Below, piece after piece: positions 1-6,354 of a stretch of DNA of 43,703 bases. The translations under genes were made by a program, and so were the position numbers. The stretch is from Lachnospiraceae bacterium. GTDB lineage: Bacteria; Bacillota; Clostridia; Lachnospirales; Lachnospiraceae. Location: positions 1 to 43,703 of the forward strand of contig JALEWA010000139.1 in the NCBI GenBank assembly GCA_022788085.1, read 5' to 3'. The notes below the pieces were generated by a model that saw only the letters and a list, made by a program, of their open reading frames with translations, was not told the origin of the DNA and ran no database searches. Positions within the stretch are counted from its first letter, which is position 1; every line of letters begins with the position of its first letter.

Positions 1-263
1 CTTTCCTCTGTTTCAGAACTTTCCACGCTGCTCTCTTCACTTTGTGAAGCTTCTGTAGAAGACTGTTCCGCACTGCTTATCTGCTCCGAATTCTCATCTT
101 CGCTGCTTGCCTGCTCCGAAGCATCTCCTACCGAATCTGTGGTTACCATCTCTTCCGTTTCTTCTGCATATACCTTGCTTGCACTTGTTCCCACAAACTG
201 GGATGACATCAATGCTGCTGCCATCACTAATGCCAGAACACGTTTTTTACTCTTACTTCTCAT
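1..263 (-). CDS. Secreted acidic/Ser-rich protein, N-terminal part (runs off the left edge)
   Basis: Reading leftward from an ATG at 261-263 gives an open frame that leaves the window. The first residues are basic (MRSKSKKR), then comes a hydrophobic stretch (VLALVMAAALMSSQFVG) and an AYA-type cleavage region ending KVYAEE, which together form a clear Sec signal peptide of about 33 residues. What follows is a low-complexity linker of Ser, Glu, Gln and Thr. This layout closely resembles the N-terminus of the 2153-residue protein at 17432-23893 (signal peptide, AEET, acidic linker), so this may be another large multidomain surface or secreted protein. The mature domains lie outside the window, so no function can be given. 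An AAGGAG sits 13 nt before the ATG, a rather long spacing. Confidence 0.8.
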   Translation of the reverse strand, partial: MRSKSKKRVLALVMAAALMSSQFVGTSASKVYAEETEEMVTTDSVGDASEQASSEDENSEQISSAEQSSTEASQSEESSVESSETEE

Positions 264-424
264 TACTTATACCATGCTCCTTTTCTATTGCTCCCATTCG
301 CACAGCCATGTACAACAAGTCCTCCCTTTTGCGCAATCGGTTGTTCATTTTTAAAATTTACCATGATACATATTTGTAAACAATTGACATAAAAACGTAA
401 TTTTCCCGTTTATTTCATACAGAA

Positions 425-466
425 TAAACAAAAAATGCGCAACCTGTTTTTATAGATTGCGCACTT
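425..466 (-). terminator. Rho-independent terminator after the alarmone synthetase gene
   Basis: On the minus strand the arms TGCGCAA and TTGCGCA (457-463 and 436-442) flank a 14-nt loop, and a T-run (TTTTTTGTTT) follows. It lies 25 nt past the stop of the gene at 491-1117. Confidence 0.75.
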
Positions 467-490
467 TCTATGCATTTTTACTTATGAGCA

Positions 491-1117
491 CTAACATGCC
501 CGAATCCCTGCGGCTTCCAGTTTTCTTCGAATCTTTAACATCTGCCTGTCGATCTTCTGTATGGATTTTGAGCATTTTAAGAACTCTTTTTCGAATACCT
601 CCATGCCAACTTCCTTGGTCTTATAAATGAAATGATGCTCAATATCCGCCCAAAAATCCATTGCCCTTGTACGAAGCTGTACTTCGACCTTAACCAGTTC
701 TGTTCCTACAGGTACCTTGAGAATCAGATGAAGACTCTGATAGCCACTCGCCTTAGGCTTTTTCACATAATCCTTACGCTTTACAACTTCAAAATCGGAA
801 TAGCCTGCCAATATCTCTGCCAGTTGATACACATCATCCAGAAAATAGCAGACAGCCCTTACTCCGGCTATATCATTCAGTTTTTCCTTTGCAATCTCAA
901 GACTGATCTTATAACCCTTTTTCTGCATTTTGCTCAGACAACTGTTTGGCTCTTTTACCCGAAAGCTTATGTCCTTAATATATTTTCTATCCTTTTGAAG
1001 TGATATTTCTTCATTAATCTTCTTCAGTCTCTCGACCACAAGCTTACATGCTTCTTCATATGTATGCTGAAACTCCTTCTGTTCCATTCCCTGTATAAAC
1101 GCTAACTCTTGATTCAT
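491..1117 (-). CDS. Small alarmone synthetase, RelA/SpoT synthetase domain only
   Basis: This 208-residue protein carries the (p)ppGpp synthetase domain without the HD hydrolase, TGS or ACT domains of long RelA/Spo enzymes, so it belongs with the small alarmone synthetases (RelQ/YjbM or RelP/YwaC type). Visible synthetase motifs are SFRVKEPNS (substrate/Mg side), LNDIAGVRAVCYF, KPKASGYQSLHL (the G-loop-like SGYQSLH) and VEVQLRTRAMDFWADIEH, in family order. The N-terminal 30 residues and the C-terminal 40 residues are charged helices, as in RelQ tetramers. Expected reaction: transfer of pyrophosphate from ATP to GDP or GTP in the cytoplasm. It stands alone between a promoter at 1237-1266 and its own terminator. 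The ATG is preceded by AAAGGGG at 12 nt spacing. I cannot decide between the RelQ and RelP subtypes. Confidence 0.9.
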   Translation of the reverse strand: MNQELAFIQGMEQKEFQHTYEEACKLVVERLKKINEEISLQKDRKYIKDISFRVKEPNSCLSKMQKKGYKISLEIAKEKLNDIAGVRAVCYFLDDVYQLAEILAGYSDFEVVKRKDYVKKPKASGYQSLHLILKVPVGTELVKVEVQLRTRAMDFWADIEHHFIYKTKEVGMEVFEKEFLKCSKSIQKIDRQMLKIRRKLEAAGIRAC

Positions 1118-1236
1118 TTATATATTAATCCCCTTTCAACTATGCATCTGCAATCCGCTCCAACAACTGGTGCTTCTTAAGTGTGTCAGAACTCCATATA
1201 CAATATTCAAATCCACCAATCTTACACAACCATCAA

Positions 1237-1266
1237 ATTATAACATATGTTTCCGATAATTACCAA
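1237..1266 (-). promoter_or_regulatory. Promoter for the alarmone synthetase gene
   Basis: Minus-strand TTGGTA (1261-1266) and TATAAT (1237-1242) are separated by 18 nt, about 120 nt before the start codon. The long leader shows no obvious structure. Confidence 0.5.
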
Positions 1267-1324
1267 ATAAATTATGTAAAATATACATGTATTTTTTGTA
1301 AAACAGTTATTTCTTGTATTTATA

Positions 1325-1374
1325 TTGTATCTGCATAAGACAATTTGATATAATTAATTTGGTAATTTTTACCA
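1325..1374 (+). promoter_or_regulatory. Promoter and adjoining palindrome for the CapA-like gene
   Basis: TTGTAT (1325-1330), an 18-nt spacer and TATAAT (1349-1354) with an upstream TG form an extended -10 promoter. At 1360-1374, near the expected transcription start, lies a 6-3-6 inverted repeat, TGGTAATTTTTACCA, which could be a repressor site. The 297-nt stretch 1118-1414 holds this promoter, the divergent promoter at 1237-1266 and nothing else I can recognise. Confidence 0.55.
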
Positions 1375-1414
1375 TCTATGCTTTAAATAATAAAATGCCG
1401 GAAAGGAACATGAT

Positions 1415-2509
1415 ATGAAAATAAAAAAACTATTTCCCACAACACTCATTAGCCTTAGTCTGGTGCTACTTATTATTATATGTAATGTGAAACCTGCATA
1501 TGCCTCTGATGACAGAATTACAGTAGCCAAAAAAGATGCAGAGCTTCCAACTACACTCACCCTTTGCTTTGCAGGAGACATGAATCTTGATGAAAACTGG
1601 TGCACAACACAAACCTTAGACAAACAGGCAAACGGTATCTATGACTGTATTGCACCTGATCTTATCCAATCTATGCAGCAGGCTGACATCTTTATGCCTA
1701 ATAATGAATTTACCTACAGTGAACGTGGAACAAAGCTTCCTAATAAGGCTTGGACCTTTCGTGCCAATCCTTCCAGAGTGAATATTATGAAGGAGCTTGG
1801 TACTGATATCGTACTTCTTGCCAATAATCACTGCTACGATTATGGCGCCGATTCACTTTATGACACTTTTGACACACTGGAAAATGCAGGAATACCCTAT
1901 GTTGGTGCAGGCAGGACACTCAGTGATGCCATTCAGCCATACTACTTCCAATATGGGGATCTGATTATCGGGTATGTCGCAGCAAGTCAGGCGGAAAAAA
2001 ACAAAATGACACCCCAGGCAACGGATACAACACCTGGAATTCTGCGCTGCTATGATCCTTCTCTCTATCTTGAGGTAATCAAACAGACTGCCAAAGTTGC
2101 TGATATTGTCATTGCCAATATCCACTGGGGTACAGAAGGTTCCAATAAAGTCGAACAATATCAGCGTGAACTTGCTTATGCTATGATTGATGCCGGCGCA
2201 GATGCCGTCATTGGAAGTCATCCACATGTATTGCAGGGTATGGAATATTATAAAGGAAAGCCTATCATGTACAGTCTCGGTAATTTCTGGTTCAATGCAA
2301 AGACCATGTATACCTGCCTATATGAACTTGAAATTGACACTGCCACTAAGGAAATCCGCAATGTACATTTTATCCCTGCCATTCAATCCGGCTGCCACAC
2401 CTCAATCCCCTCAAATGATACCGAAGCGCGTAAGATTTATGAATTTGAACAGGGAATTTCATTTGGAATCTCAATCGATCATGAAGGATATGTGCATCCC
2501 ACACCTTAA
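1415..2509 (+). CDS. CapA-family (PGA_cap) metallophosphatase-like secreted protein
   Basis: A 364-residue protein of the CapA / poly-gamma-glutamate capsule family (calcineurin-like metallophosphatase fold). Residues 1-30 form a signal peptide ending KPAYA. Metal-site motifs are present in order: FAGDMNL (about residue 52), NNEFT, LLANNHCYDYG, IHWGTEG (about 237), AGADAVIGSHPHVLQG (about 262) and YSLGNFWF. In Bacillus, CapA helps make or anchor poly-gamma-glutamate, but no capB, capC or capE is nearby, so the substrate here is unknown; most such stand-alone CapA proteins are uncharacterised. A second CapA-like gene is at 13592-14917. The gene is monocistronic, with a promoter at 1325-1354 and a shared terminator at 2537-2573. 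The ATG follows a GGAAAGGAA ribosome-binding site. Confidence 0.9.
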   Translation: MKIKKLFPTTLISLSLVLLIIICNVKPAYASDDRITVAKKDAELPTTLTLCFAGDMNLDENWCTTQTLDKQANGIYDCIAPDLIQSMQQADIFMPNNEFTYSERGTKLPNKAWTFRANPSRVNIMKELGTDIVLLANNHCYDYGADSLYDTFDTLENAGIPYVGAGRTLSDAIQPYYFQYGDLIIGYVAASQAEKNKMTPQATDTTPGILRCYDPSLYLEVIKQTAKVADIVIANIHWGTEGSNKVEQYQRELAYAMIDAGADAVIGSHPHVLQGMEYYKGKPIMYSLGNFWFNAKTMYTCLYELEIDTATKEIRNVHFIPAIQSGCHTSIPSNDTEARKIYEFEQGISFGISIDHEGYVHPTP

Positions 2510-2536
2510 TTTTACGCCGGGAACAAAGAAGTGAAA

Positions 2537-2573
2537 AACAGCACAAGATCTCCACAGGAAATCTTGTGCTGTT
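2537..2573. terminator. Bidirectional terminator between convergent genes
   Basis: A 13-bp perfect stem (AACAGCACAAGAT / ATCTTGTGCTGTT) with an 11-nt loop. On the minus strand a TTTTT run follows; on the plus strand only TTTC. It separates the CapA-like gene (+) from the DUF4097 gene (-). Confidence 0.75.
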
Positions 2574-2578
2574 TCTTA

Positions 2579-3316
2579 CTAATCTTCTACTTTTACATCT
2601 CCGACATCTGCTCTTACTGTTATGCTTCCGGATTCTCCATAGACTTTACACTTACGCCCGTATTCTTCGCCGTTTAACTTAACTTCTCCTACATCTGTTT
2701 CCAAATCAAAGTTGTAATCGGTAAGCTTCTGACGACTTTCGATTTTGACATCGCCAACATTGGATGTCAAATCAAGGTTGGTAAAAATGCTGTCGAGTAC
2801 CTTAATATCACCGGTATCACTACTCCATACCATTTCCTTAATATCTGCATTTTCTGCCGTAAAATCACCAACACTTGTTTCTCCATTACAGGTATCCACA
2901 GTAATTCGATTCAATGTTACGTCTCCAACATCAGAATTGATATCAATGCTTTTCAAGGAAGTACCGGACGGTATGATTACAGCTACAGAGCAATTATGAA
3001 TGCCAAAAAAGTAATTCTTTTTCTGTCTCTGCTGAATTGTCAGCTTTCCATCTACTACACTGTGCTCCGGTATCAAATCTTCGGTACAGTTATATTGCAG
3101 TCCAAATTCTGTTCCCTGCTTAATTTCAAGCTCCATCACATCTGCATCAACTAAAATAGTATCAAAAGCTTCCAATTCATAACTATTTGTATATTCTTCA
3201 GCTTCCACTCCAAATTGGATGAATCCATAGTGCCCTCCTGTATGCATTGCTGTTCCCCAGACAACACAGATAACTGTGACAACCGTTATTGCCAACAAAT
3301 ATATTGATTTTTTCAT
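2579..3316 (-). CDS. DUF4097-type membrane-anchored beta-repeat protein
   Basis: This 245-residue protein has one N-terminal membrane segment or signal anchor (YLLAITVVTVICVVWG) and then a repetitive beta-rich region. Recurring units such as SDVGDVTLNRI, TSVGDFTAENA, SDTGDIKVLDS, SNVGDVKIES and TDVGEVKLNGE are the stacked-strand repeats of the DUF4097 (putative adhesin/bactofilin-like) family. It is the third gene of a padR-DUF1700-DUF4097 operon, a widespread Firmicutes arrangement in which the PadR regulator is thought to control the membrane proteins. It starts 10 nt after the stop of the DUF1700 gene. The biochemical role is not known; an envelope-stress or surface role is an inference. 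Confidence 0.85.
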   Translation of the reverse strand: MKKSIYLLAITVVTVICVVWGTAMHTGGHYGFIQFGVEAEEYTNSYELEAFDTILVDADVMELEIKQGTEFGLQYNCTEDLIPEHSVVDGKLTIQQRQKKNYFFGIHNCSVAVIIPSGTSLKSIDINSDVGDVTLNRITVDTCNGETSVGDFTAENADIKEMVWSSDTGDIKVLDSIFTNLDLTSNVGDVKIESRQKLTDYNFDLETDVGEVKLNGEEYGRKCKVYGESGSITVRADVGDVKVED

Positions 3317-3326
3317 GCTCTCTCTC

Positions 3327-4283
3327 CTAACTTCTGTACATATTCTTAATAAACGTTTCTATTACACTTGCAATTACCCATACAATCCATGTAATATGCC
3401 AATCAAAGCTTAAGAAGCTCCATACAAGGTAAATACAGGTTACTGTAGGCCAGTATACAGACATGATTGCTGCCACTGTCTTATTATTATAACGTACCTG
3501 ACCACTTTGTGATGATACAAATCTGCCGCCCATCGTATTGACATCATTTAACTTTAAAAGCGTATCATAGGCACCGCTTCTCACACCTGCAACAATAAAA
3601 AGAAGTACGCCAATGGCAACAAATGCTAATAAAATAACAACACCAAAATTGCTTCTTGCAATACCCCAGCTTAATTCCTCCATGACAACTAGCGGAACAA
3701 AGCACAAAATACAGAACATAACGCCCACTGCATACAGTAGTGCATTTGTCATACGATAATTTTCTCTTTCATTGTGTACAAATTCTGCTGTTGCAAAATC
3801 AATACTGCAAGGCTGCTGTTTTAAGAAATCCCATTTTCCCATAATGGCACCTGAAAAGATGAAAATACCTACAGCTACCGCAATAGAAACAAACAGGTAC
3901 AATAATCCAAGTATACTTTCTTCACTGAGTATCACGCCACTGGGTGAAGTGATGCATAAAAAGGTACCAAGTCCAATCAGGAATCCTGACTTTAGCTTAT
4001 CCTTGATGAAGTCCTTTCCTTCCTGCATGGATAACATTCTTGTCTGACTGAAATCCTGTTCTTTCACAAAGCTGCCAATTCCTAAGTCCTCTGCAATGTC
4101 GTCCAGATTGCCGAATTCAGAAATGACAATTCCAATTGCTTCATTTTCTGTCTTTCCTTCTTTTTTCAGCTCTGTGTACTTATCCTCCATCATTTGTCCC
4201 AGCTCATGCTTTGCCTTCTGCACCTGCGGTGTATTTGGCAGACTCTGAAACATTGTCTCCAGATAATTTTTAATCGTTTCCAT
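3327..4283 (-). CDS. DUF1700-type membrane protein with permease-prefix domain
   Basis: A 318-residue membrane protein. The first 75 residues (METIKNYLETMF, then LPNTPQVQKAKHELGQMMEDKYTELKKEG and AIGIVISEFGNLDDIAEDLG, shown here as the pattern only) form the helical prefix domain typical of DUF1700 and permease-prefix proteins. About five or six hydrophobic helices follow. The start was placed at the ATG at 4281-4283, because a GGAGGAGATTTGAG ribosome-binding site sits immediately before it; a longer frame starting at 4301 would overlap padR. The padR stop codon is 1 nt upstream, so translation is probably coupled. Together with padR and DUF4097 it forms a conserved module of unknown mechanism. 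Confidence 0.85.
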   Translation of the reverse strand: METIKNYLETMFQSLPNTPQVQKAKHELGQMMEDKYTELKKEGKTENEAIGIVISEFGNLDDIAEDLGIGSFVKEQDFSQTRMLSMQEGKDFIKDKLKSGFLIGLGTFLCITSPSGVILSEESILGLLYLFVSIAVAVGIFIFSGAIMGKWDFLKQQPCSIDFATAEFVHNERENYRMTNALLYAVGVMFCILCFVPLVVMEELSWGIARSNFGVVILLAFVAIGVLLFIVAGVRSGAYDTLLKLNDVNTMGGRFVSSQSGQVRYNNKTVAAIMSVYWPTVTCIYLVWSFLSFDWHITWIVWVIASVIETFIKNMYRS

Positions 4284-4284
4284 C

Positions 4285-4623
4285 TCAAATCTCCTCCTCA
4301 ATAAACTTTTCTACTACTTCTTTTGTTAATTTCCATTCCGCACATTTATCCTTGTAGTACTGTCTTCCCGCCTCTGTAATGCGATAATAGGTTCTTCGCT
4401 TACCATTACTCATATCTTCATCATTAAAGGATTCTATATAACCGTTTTTCTCCATTCTTGTAAAAGCCGAATAGAGCGTTGTTTCCTTTATCACATATTT
4501 TTCTTCAGACAGATTCTTAATCTGCTTGGATATTTCATATCCATAAGATGGGGCATCTAACAGCAGATATAGAATAATGGTGTCGTTATAACCTCTGATT
4601 ACATCACTACTGATACTAACCAT
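4285..4623 (-). CDS. PadR-family transcriptional regulator
   Basis: A 112-residue regulator made almost entirely of the PadR winged-helix domain. Diagnostic segments are IILYLLLDAPSYGYEISKQI, ETTLYSAFTRMEKNGYI (recognition helix) and GKRRTYYRITEAG (wing). It has the short C-terminal dimerisation helix of PadR subfamily 2. The start is taken as the ATG at 4621-4623, with AAGGAGG 7 nt upstream; a TTG two codons earlier is less likely. It is the first gene of an operon with the DUF1700 and DUF4097 genes, and such regulators usually repress their own operon. The palindromes at 4664-4736 are candidate operators. Confidence 0.9.
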   Translation of the reverse strand: MVSISSDVIRGYNDTIILYLLLDAPSYGYEISKQIKNLSEEKYVIKETTLYSAFTRMEKNGYIESFNDEDMSNGKRRTYYRITEAGRQYYKDKCAEWKLTKEVVEKFIEEEI

Positions 4624-4654
4624 ATGCAAGCCTCCTTACTCTATGATTTTACTT

Positions 4655-4736
4655 TTATACGATAGGCGTTGCAACGCCTGATAATGCAACGTCTGTCGTT
4701 GCTATGCTAGTCGTAGTACGTCTGTCGTAGTAAAAG
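4655..4736 (-). promoter_or_regulatory. padR promoter region with a cluster of palindromes
   Basis: The region holds a perfect 16-bp palindrome AGGCGTTGCAACGCCT (4664-4679), then GCAACG-TCTGT-CGTTGC (4686-4702), then a related unit around 4711-4732 with the same 5-nt loop (ACAGA on the minus strand). A TATAAA-like -10 lies just downstream on the minus strand. Operator function is inferred from position; the -35 is not clear. Confidence 0.45.
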
Positions 4737-4775
4737 AATATCACGCCAGGATTATATATGTCAATAGGTTTTTAG

Positions 4776-4808
4776 GAAAAAATGAGTCTCTGCATTATGC
4801 AAAGACTC
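4776..4808 (-). terminator. Minus-strand terminator downstream of the 5.1 kb hairpin array
   Basis: Arms GAGTCT (4784-4789) and AGACTC (4803-4808) enclose an inner TGCA/TGCA stem, and on the minus strand ATTTTTT follows. No protein gene lies within 650 nt upstream on that strand, so it must end either a long untranslated tail of the deacetylase mRNA or a separate non-coding RNA covering the array. Confidence 0.7.
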
Positions 4809-5027
4809 CATGCGTGCCAGTCAGAATTATACTATACCTATCAATACTCGTTGCAATGCGTCATATTACTCAAATCCAGTGTATTGACCAATTGGTACTT
4901 AGACTAATTATGCCGGACAAATTTTTCAAATGTAAGGAAGAAGAAAGAGGTGTAGTAGGCTACGACGAAGATTGTAGAATGATACACTTGGAAAAACAGA
5001 CAAGTTATTGGGGTAGATATATAGAAA

Positions 5028-5096
5028 AGTATGCTGTAACTGTTCAGCAGATATTCGTATCTACTACGTAGATTTACTGAACAGTTACCACATACT
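5028..5096. repeat. Large inverted repeat next to hairpin array 1
   Basis: Arms 5028-5047 and 5077-5096 pair over 20 bp with two mismatches; the inner 12 bp (GTAACTGTTCAG / CTGAACAGTTAC) are perfect. The 29-nt interior can form either AGATA-TTCG-TATCT or ATCTAC-TAC-GTAGAT, which overlap and exclude each other. A related inverted repeat is found beside array 2 (36800-36931). Confidence 0.8.
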
Positions 5097-5144
5097 AATT
5101 ATAGAAAGTAGATATACCTTGTAAAATATCCCACAAAAATGGAA

Positions 5145-5333
5145 ATTACGTGCCTAATTATTAAAAAGGCTACATTCGCACGTAATATACTAAGTAACTT
5201 AATCCCACAAGCATGAATTTACGTGTCTAGCTATTAAAAAGACTGCATTCGCACGTAATATACCAGGTATCTCTATTCCACAAACATGAAATTTACGTGC
5301 CTAGCTATTAAAAAGACTACATTCGCACGTAAA
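5145..5333. repeat. Tandem hairpin array 1, three 42-nt palindromic units at 73-74 bp spacing
   Basis: Units at 5145-5186, 5218-5259 and 5292-5333. Each starts (A/T)TTACGTG, ends GCACGTAA(T/A) and is exactly 42 nt long, separated by 31-32 nt linkers that share CCACAA(G/A)CATGAA. Nine terminal base pairs form a stem. Unit 1 ends A...T and unit 3 ends T...A, so the outermost pair is swapped but kept. The same core length, terminal sequence and period occur in array 2 at 36995-37328. The rest of the gene-free region 4810-5485 shows nothing else that I can name. Confidence 0.9.
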
Positions 5334-5385
5334 AAGGTATATTAGTCACTTTACACCCCTTTGAGCAGTTACAATATGCTTACAT

Positions 5386-5415
5386 TTTATATGAAAAGAA
5401 TATATTATCTTGCAA
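5386..5415 (-). promoter_or_regulatory. Promoter-like sequence upstream of array 1
   Basis: On the minus strand TTGCAA (5410-5415), an 18-nt spacer and TATAAA (5386-5391). Transcription from here would run through array 1 and the inverted repeat to the terminator at 4776-4808, a transcript of about 600 nt without a convincing reading frame. Confidence 0.4.
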
Positions 5416-5488
5416 GCCACATTACAATTGTATAGATTCATTTGCATTCGTCATAACAGAACCCAAAATAATATACATCTTATGACAT

Positions 5489-6286
5489 TCAATTTCCACC
5501 GTCTGCGATCTGCCTGCCCTCGTGATTCATATGATAATTATCTTTATAAATCAGTTCAGACAGAGGTACAAAGGTGTATCCTTTCTCTTTTAATGTCGTA
5601 ATCAGAGTATCCAGTGCCTGTGCTGTGTACTTGGCTCCATTGTGACAAAGAATGATGGAACCATTTCCAAGATGCTTATGTTCTGTTACTGTCTTAATGA
5701 TGGAATCCACACCATAGTCCTTCCAATCAAGAGAATCCACATCCCATTGAATGGTATAATAGCCACACTTCTTTGCTGTTTTTACAACTGCATTATTATA
5801 GTCACCATACGGCGGTCTGAATAAGGACATTTCATAGCCTGTCAGGTTCTTTACCTTCTCATGTACCTTCATCAGCTCTGACTCCTTTTCACTGTCAGAA
5901 ATCTGGCTCATGTTCTTATGGTTCTCGCTGTGATTTCCAAGGTCATGTCCTTCAGCAAGTATCATTTTCACATCATCGGGATATTTCTCTACCCAGCCAC
6001 CTGTCATGAAGAAGGTTACTTTTATATTATGCTTCCTGAGTATTTCCATGATTTGCTTCGTATCTTCATTGCCCCAAGCGGCGTCGAAGGTCAGGGCAAT
6101 CTTCTTCTCATCCGTTTCCACACAATAGATTGGAAGCTCCCTGTTCCCTACTGTGGAGCTTGTCGGGACAGCCTGCTTTACACCAATTACTCCTGTCAGT
6201 ACCAGAAGTGTCGCTGCCATTGTTACGATTTTCCCTTTTAAATTCCTCTCTTTAATTTCATATATCACATCATCCCAGATACGCAT
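5489..6286 (-). CDS. Polysaccharide deacetylase (NodB domain), PdaA/PdaB-like
   Basis: A 265-residue protein with a short cytoplasmic N-terminus, one membrane segment at about residues 20-37 (IVTMAATLLVLTGVIGV) and an extracellular NodB carbohydrate-esterase family 4 domain. Motif 1 is LTFDAAWGNED (catalytic base and metal Asp), motif 2 NHSENH (two metal His), motif 3 RPPYGDYN, then WDVDSLDWK and ILCHNGAKYT (motif 5 His), so the active site looks complete. Such enzymes remove acetyl groups from peptidoglycan amino sugars; the WGNE motif and size resemble the sporulation-linked PdaB group, but that assignment is tentative. The start is the ATG at 6284-6286, preceded by GGTGGGG; a GTG four codons upstream is possible. 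Its ribosome-binding site lies inside the hairpin at 6287-6338. Confidence 0.88.
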   Translation of the reverse strand: MRIWDDVIYEIKERNLKGKIVTMAATLLVLTGVIGVKQAVPTSSTVGNRELPIYCVETDEKKIALTFDAAWGNEDTKQIMEILRKHNIKVTFFMTGGWVEKYPDDVKMILAEGHDLGNHSENHKNMSQISDSEKESELMKVHEKVKNLTGYEMSLFRPPYGDYNNAVVKTAKKCGYYTIQWDVDSLDWKDYGVDSIIKTVTEHKHLGNGSIILCHNGAKYTAQALDTLITTLKEKGYTFVPLSELIYKDNYHMNHEGRQIADGGN

Positions 6287-6338
6287 AAAAATCCCCACCT
6301 ACGTCTTTATCTTAATATATTGACGCAGATGGGGTTTT
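6287..6338 (-). promoter_or_regulatory. Hairpin between the M14-like gene and the deacetylase gene, covering the ribosome-binding site
   Basis: On the minus strand AAAACCCCATCTGCGTC (6322-6338) can pair with GACGTAGGTGGGGATTTT (6287-6304), with one bulge and two G-U pairs. The 3' arm contains the GGTGGGG ribosome-binding site, and ATTTTTAT follows, so the structure could act as a partial terminator or hide the start of translation. Confidence 0.5.
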
Positions 6339-6354
6339 ATAACTAATTTTATAA

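Noticed and set aside
107-379. Plus-strand reading frames at the left edge
   Set aside because: They lie opposite the signal-peptide gene and have no initiation signals; the minus-strand frame fits a secreted protein far better.
4814-5071. An 85-codon plus-strand reading frame next to array 1
   Set aside because: It runs into the inverted repeat, has no good ribosome-binding site, resembles no protein I know, and its left end overlaps the terminator region.
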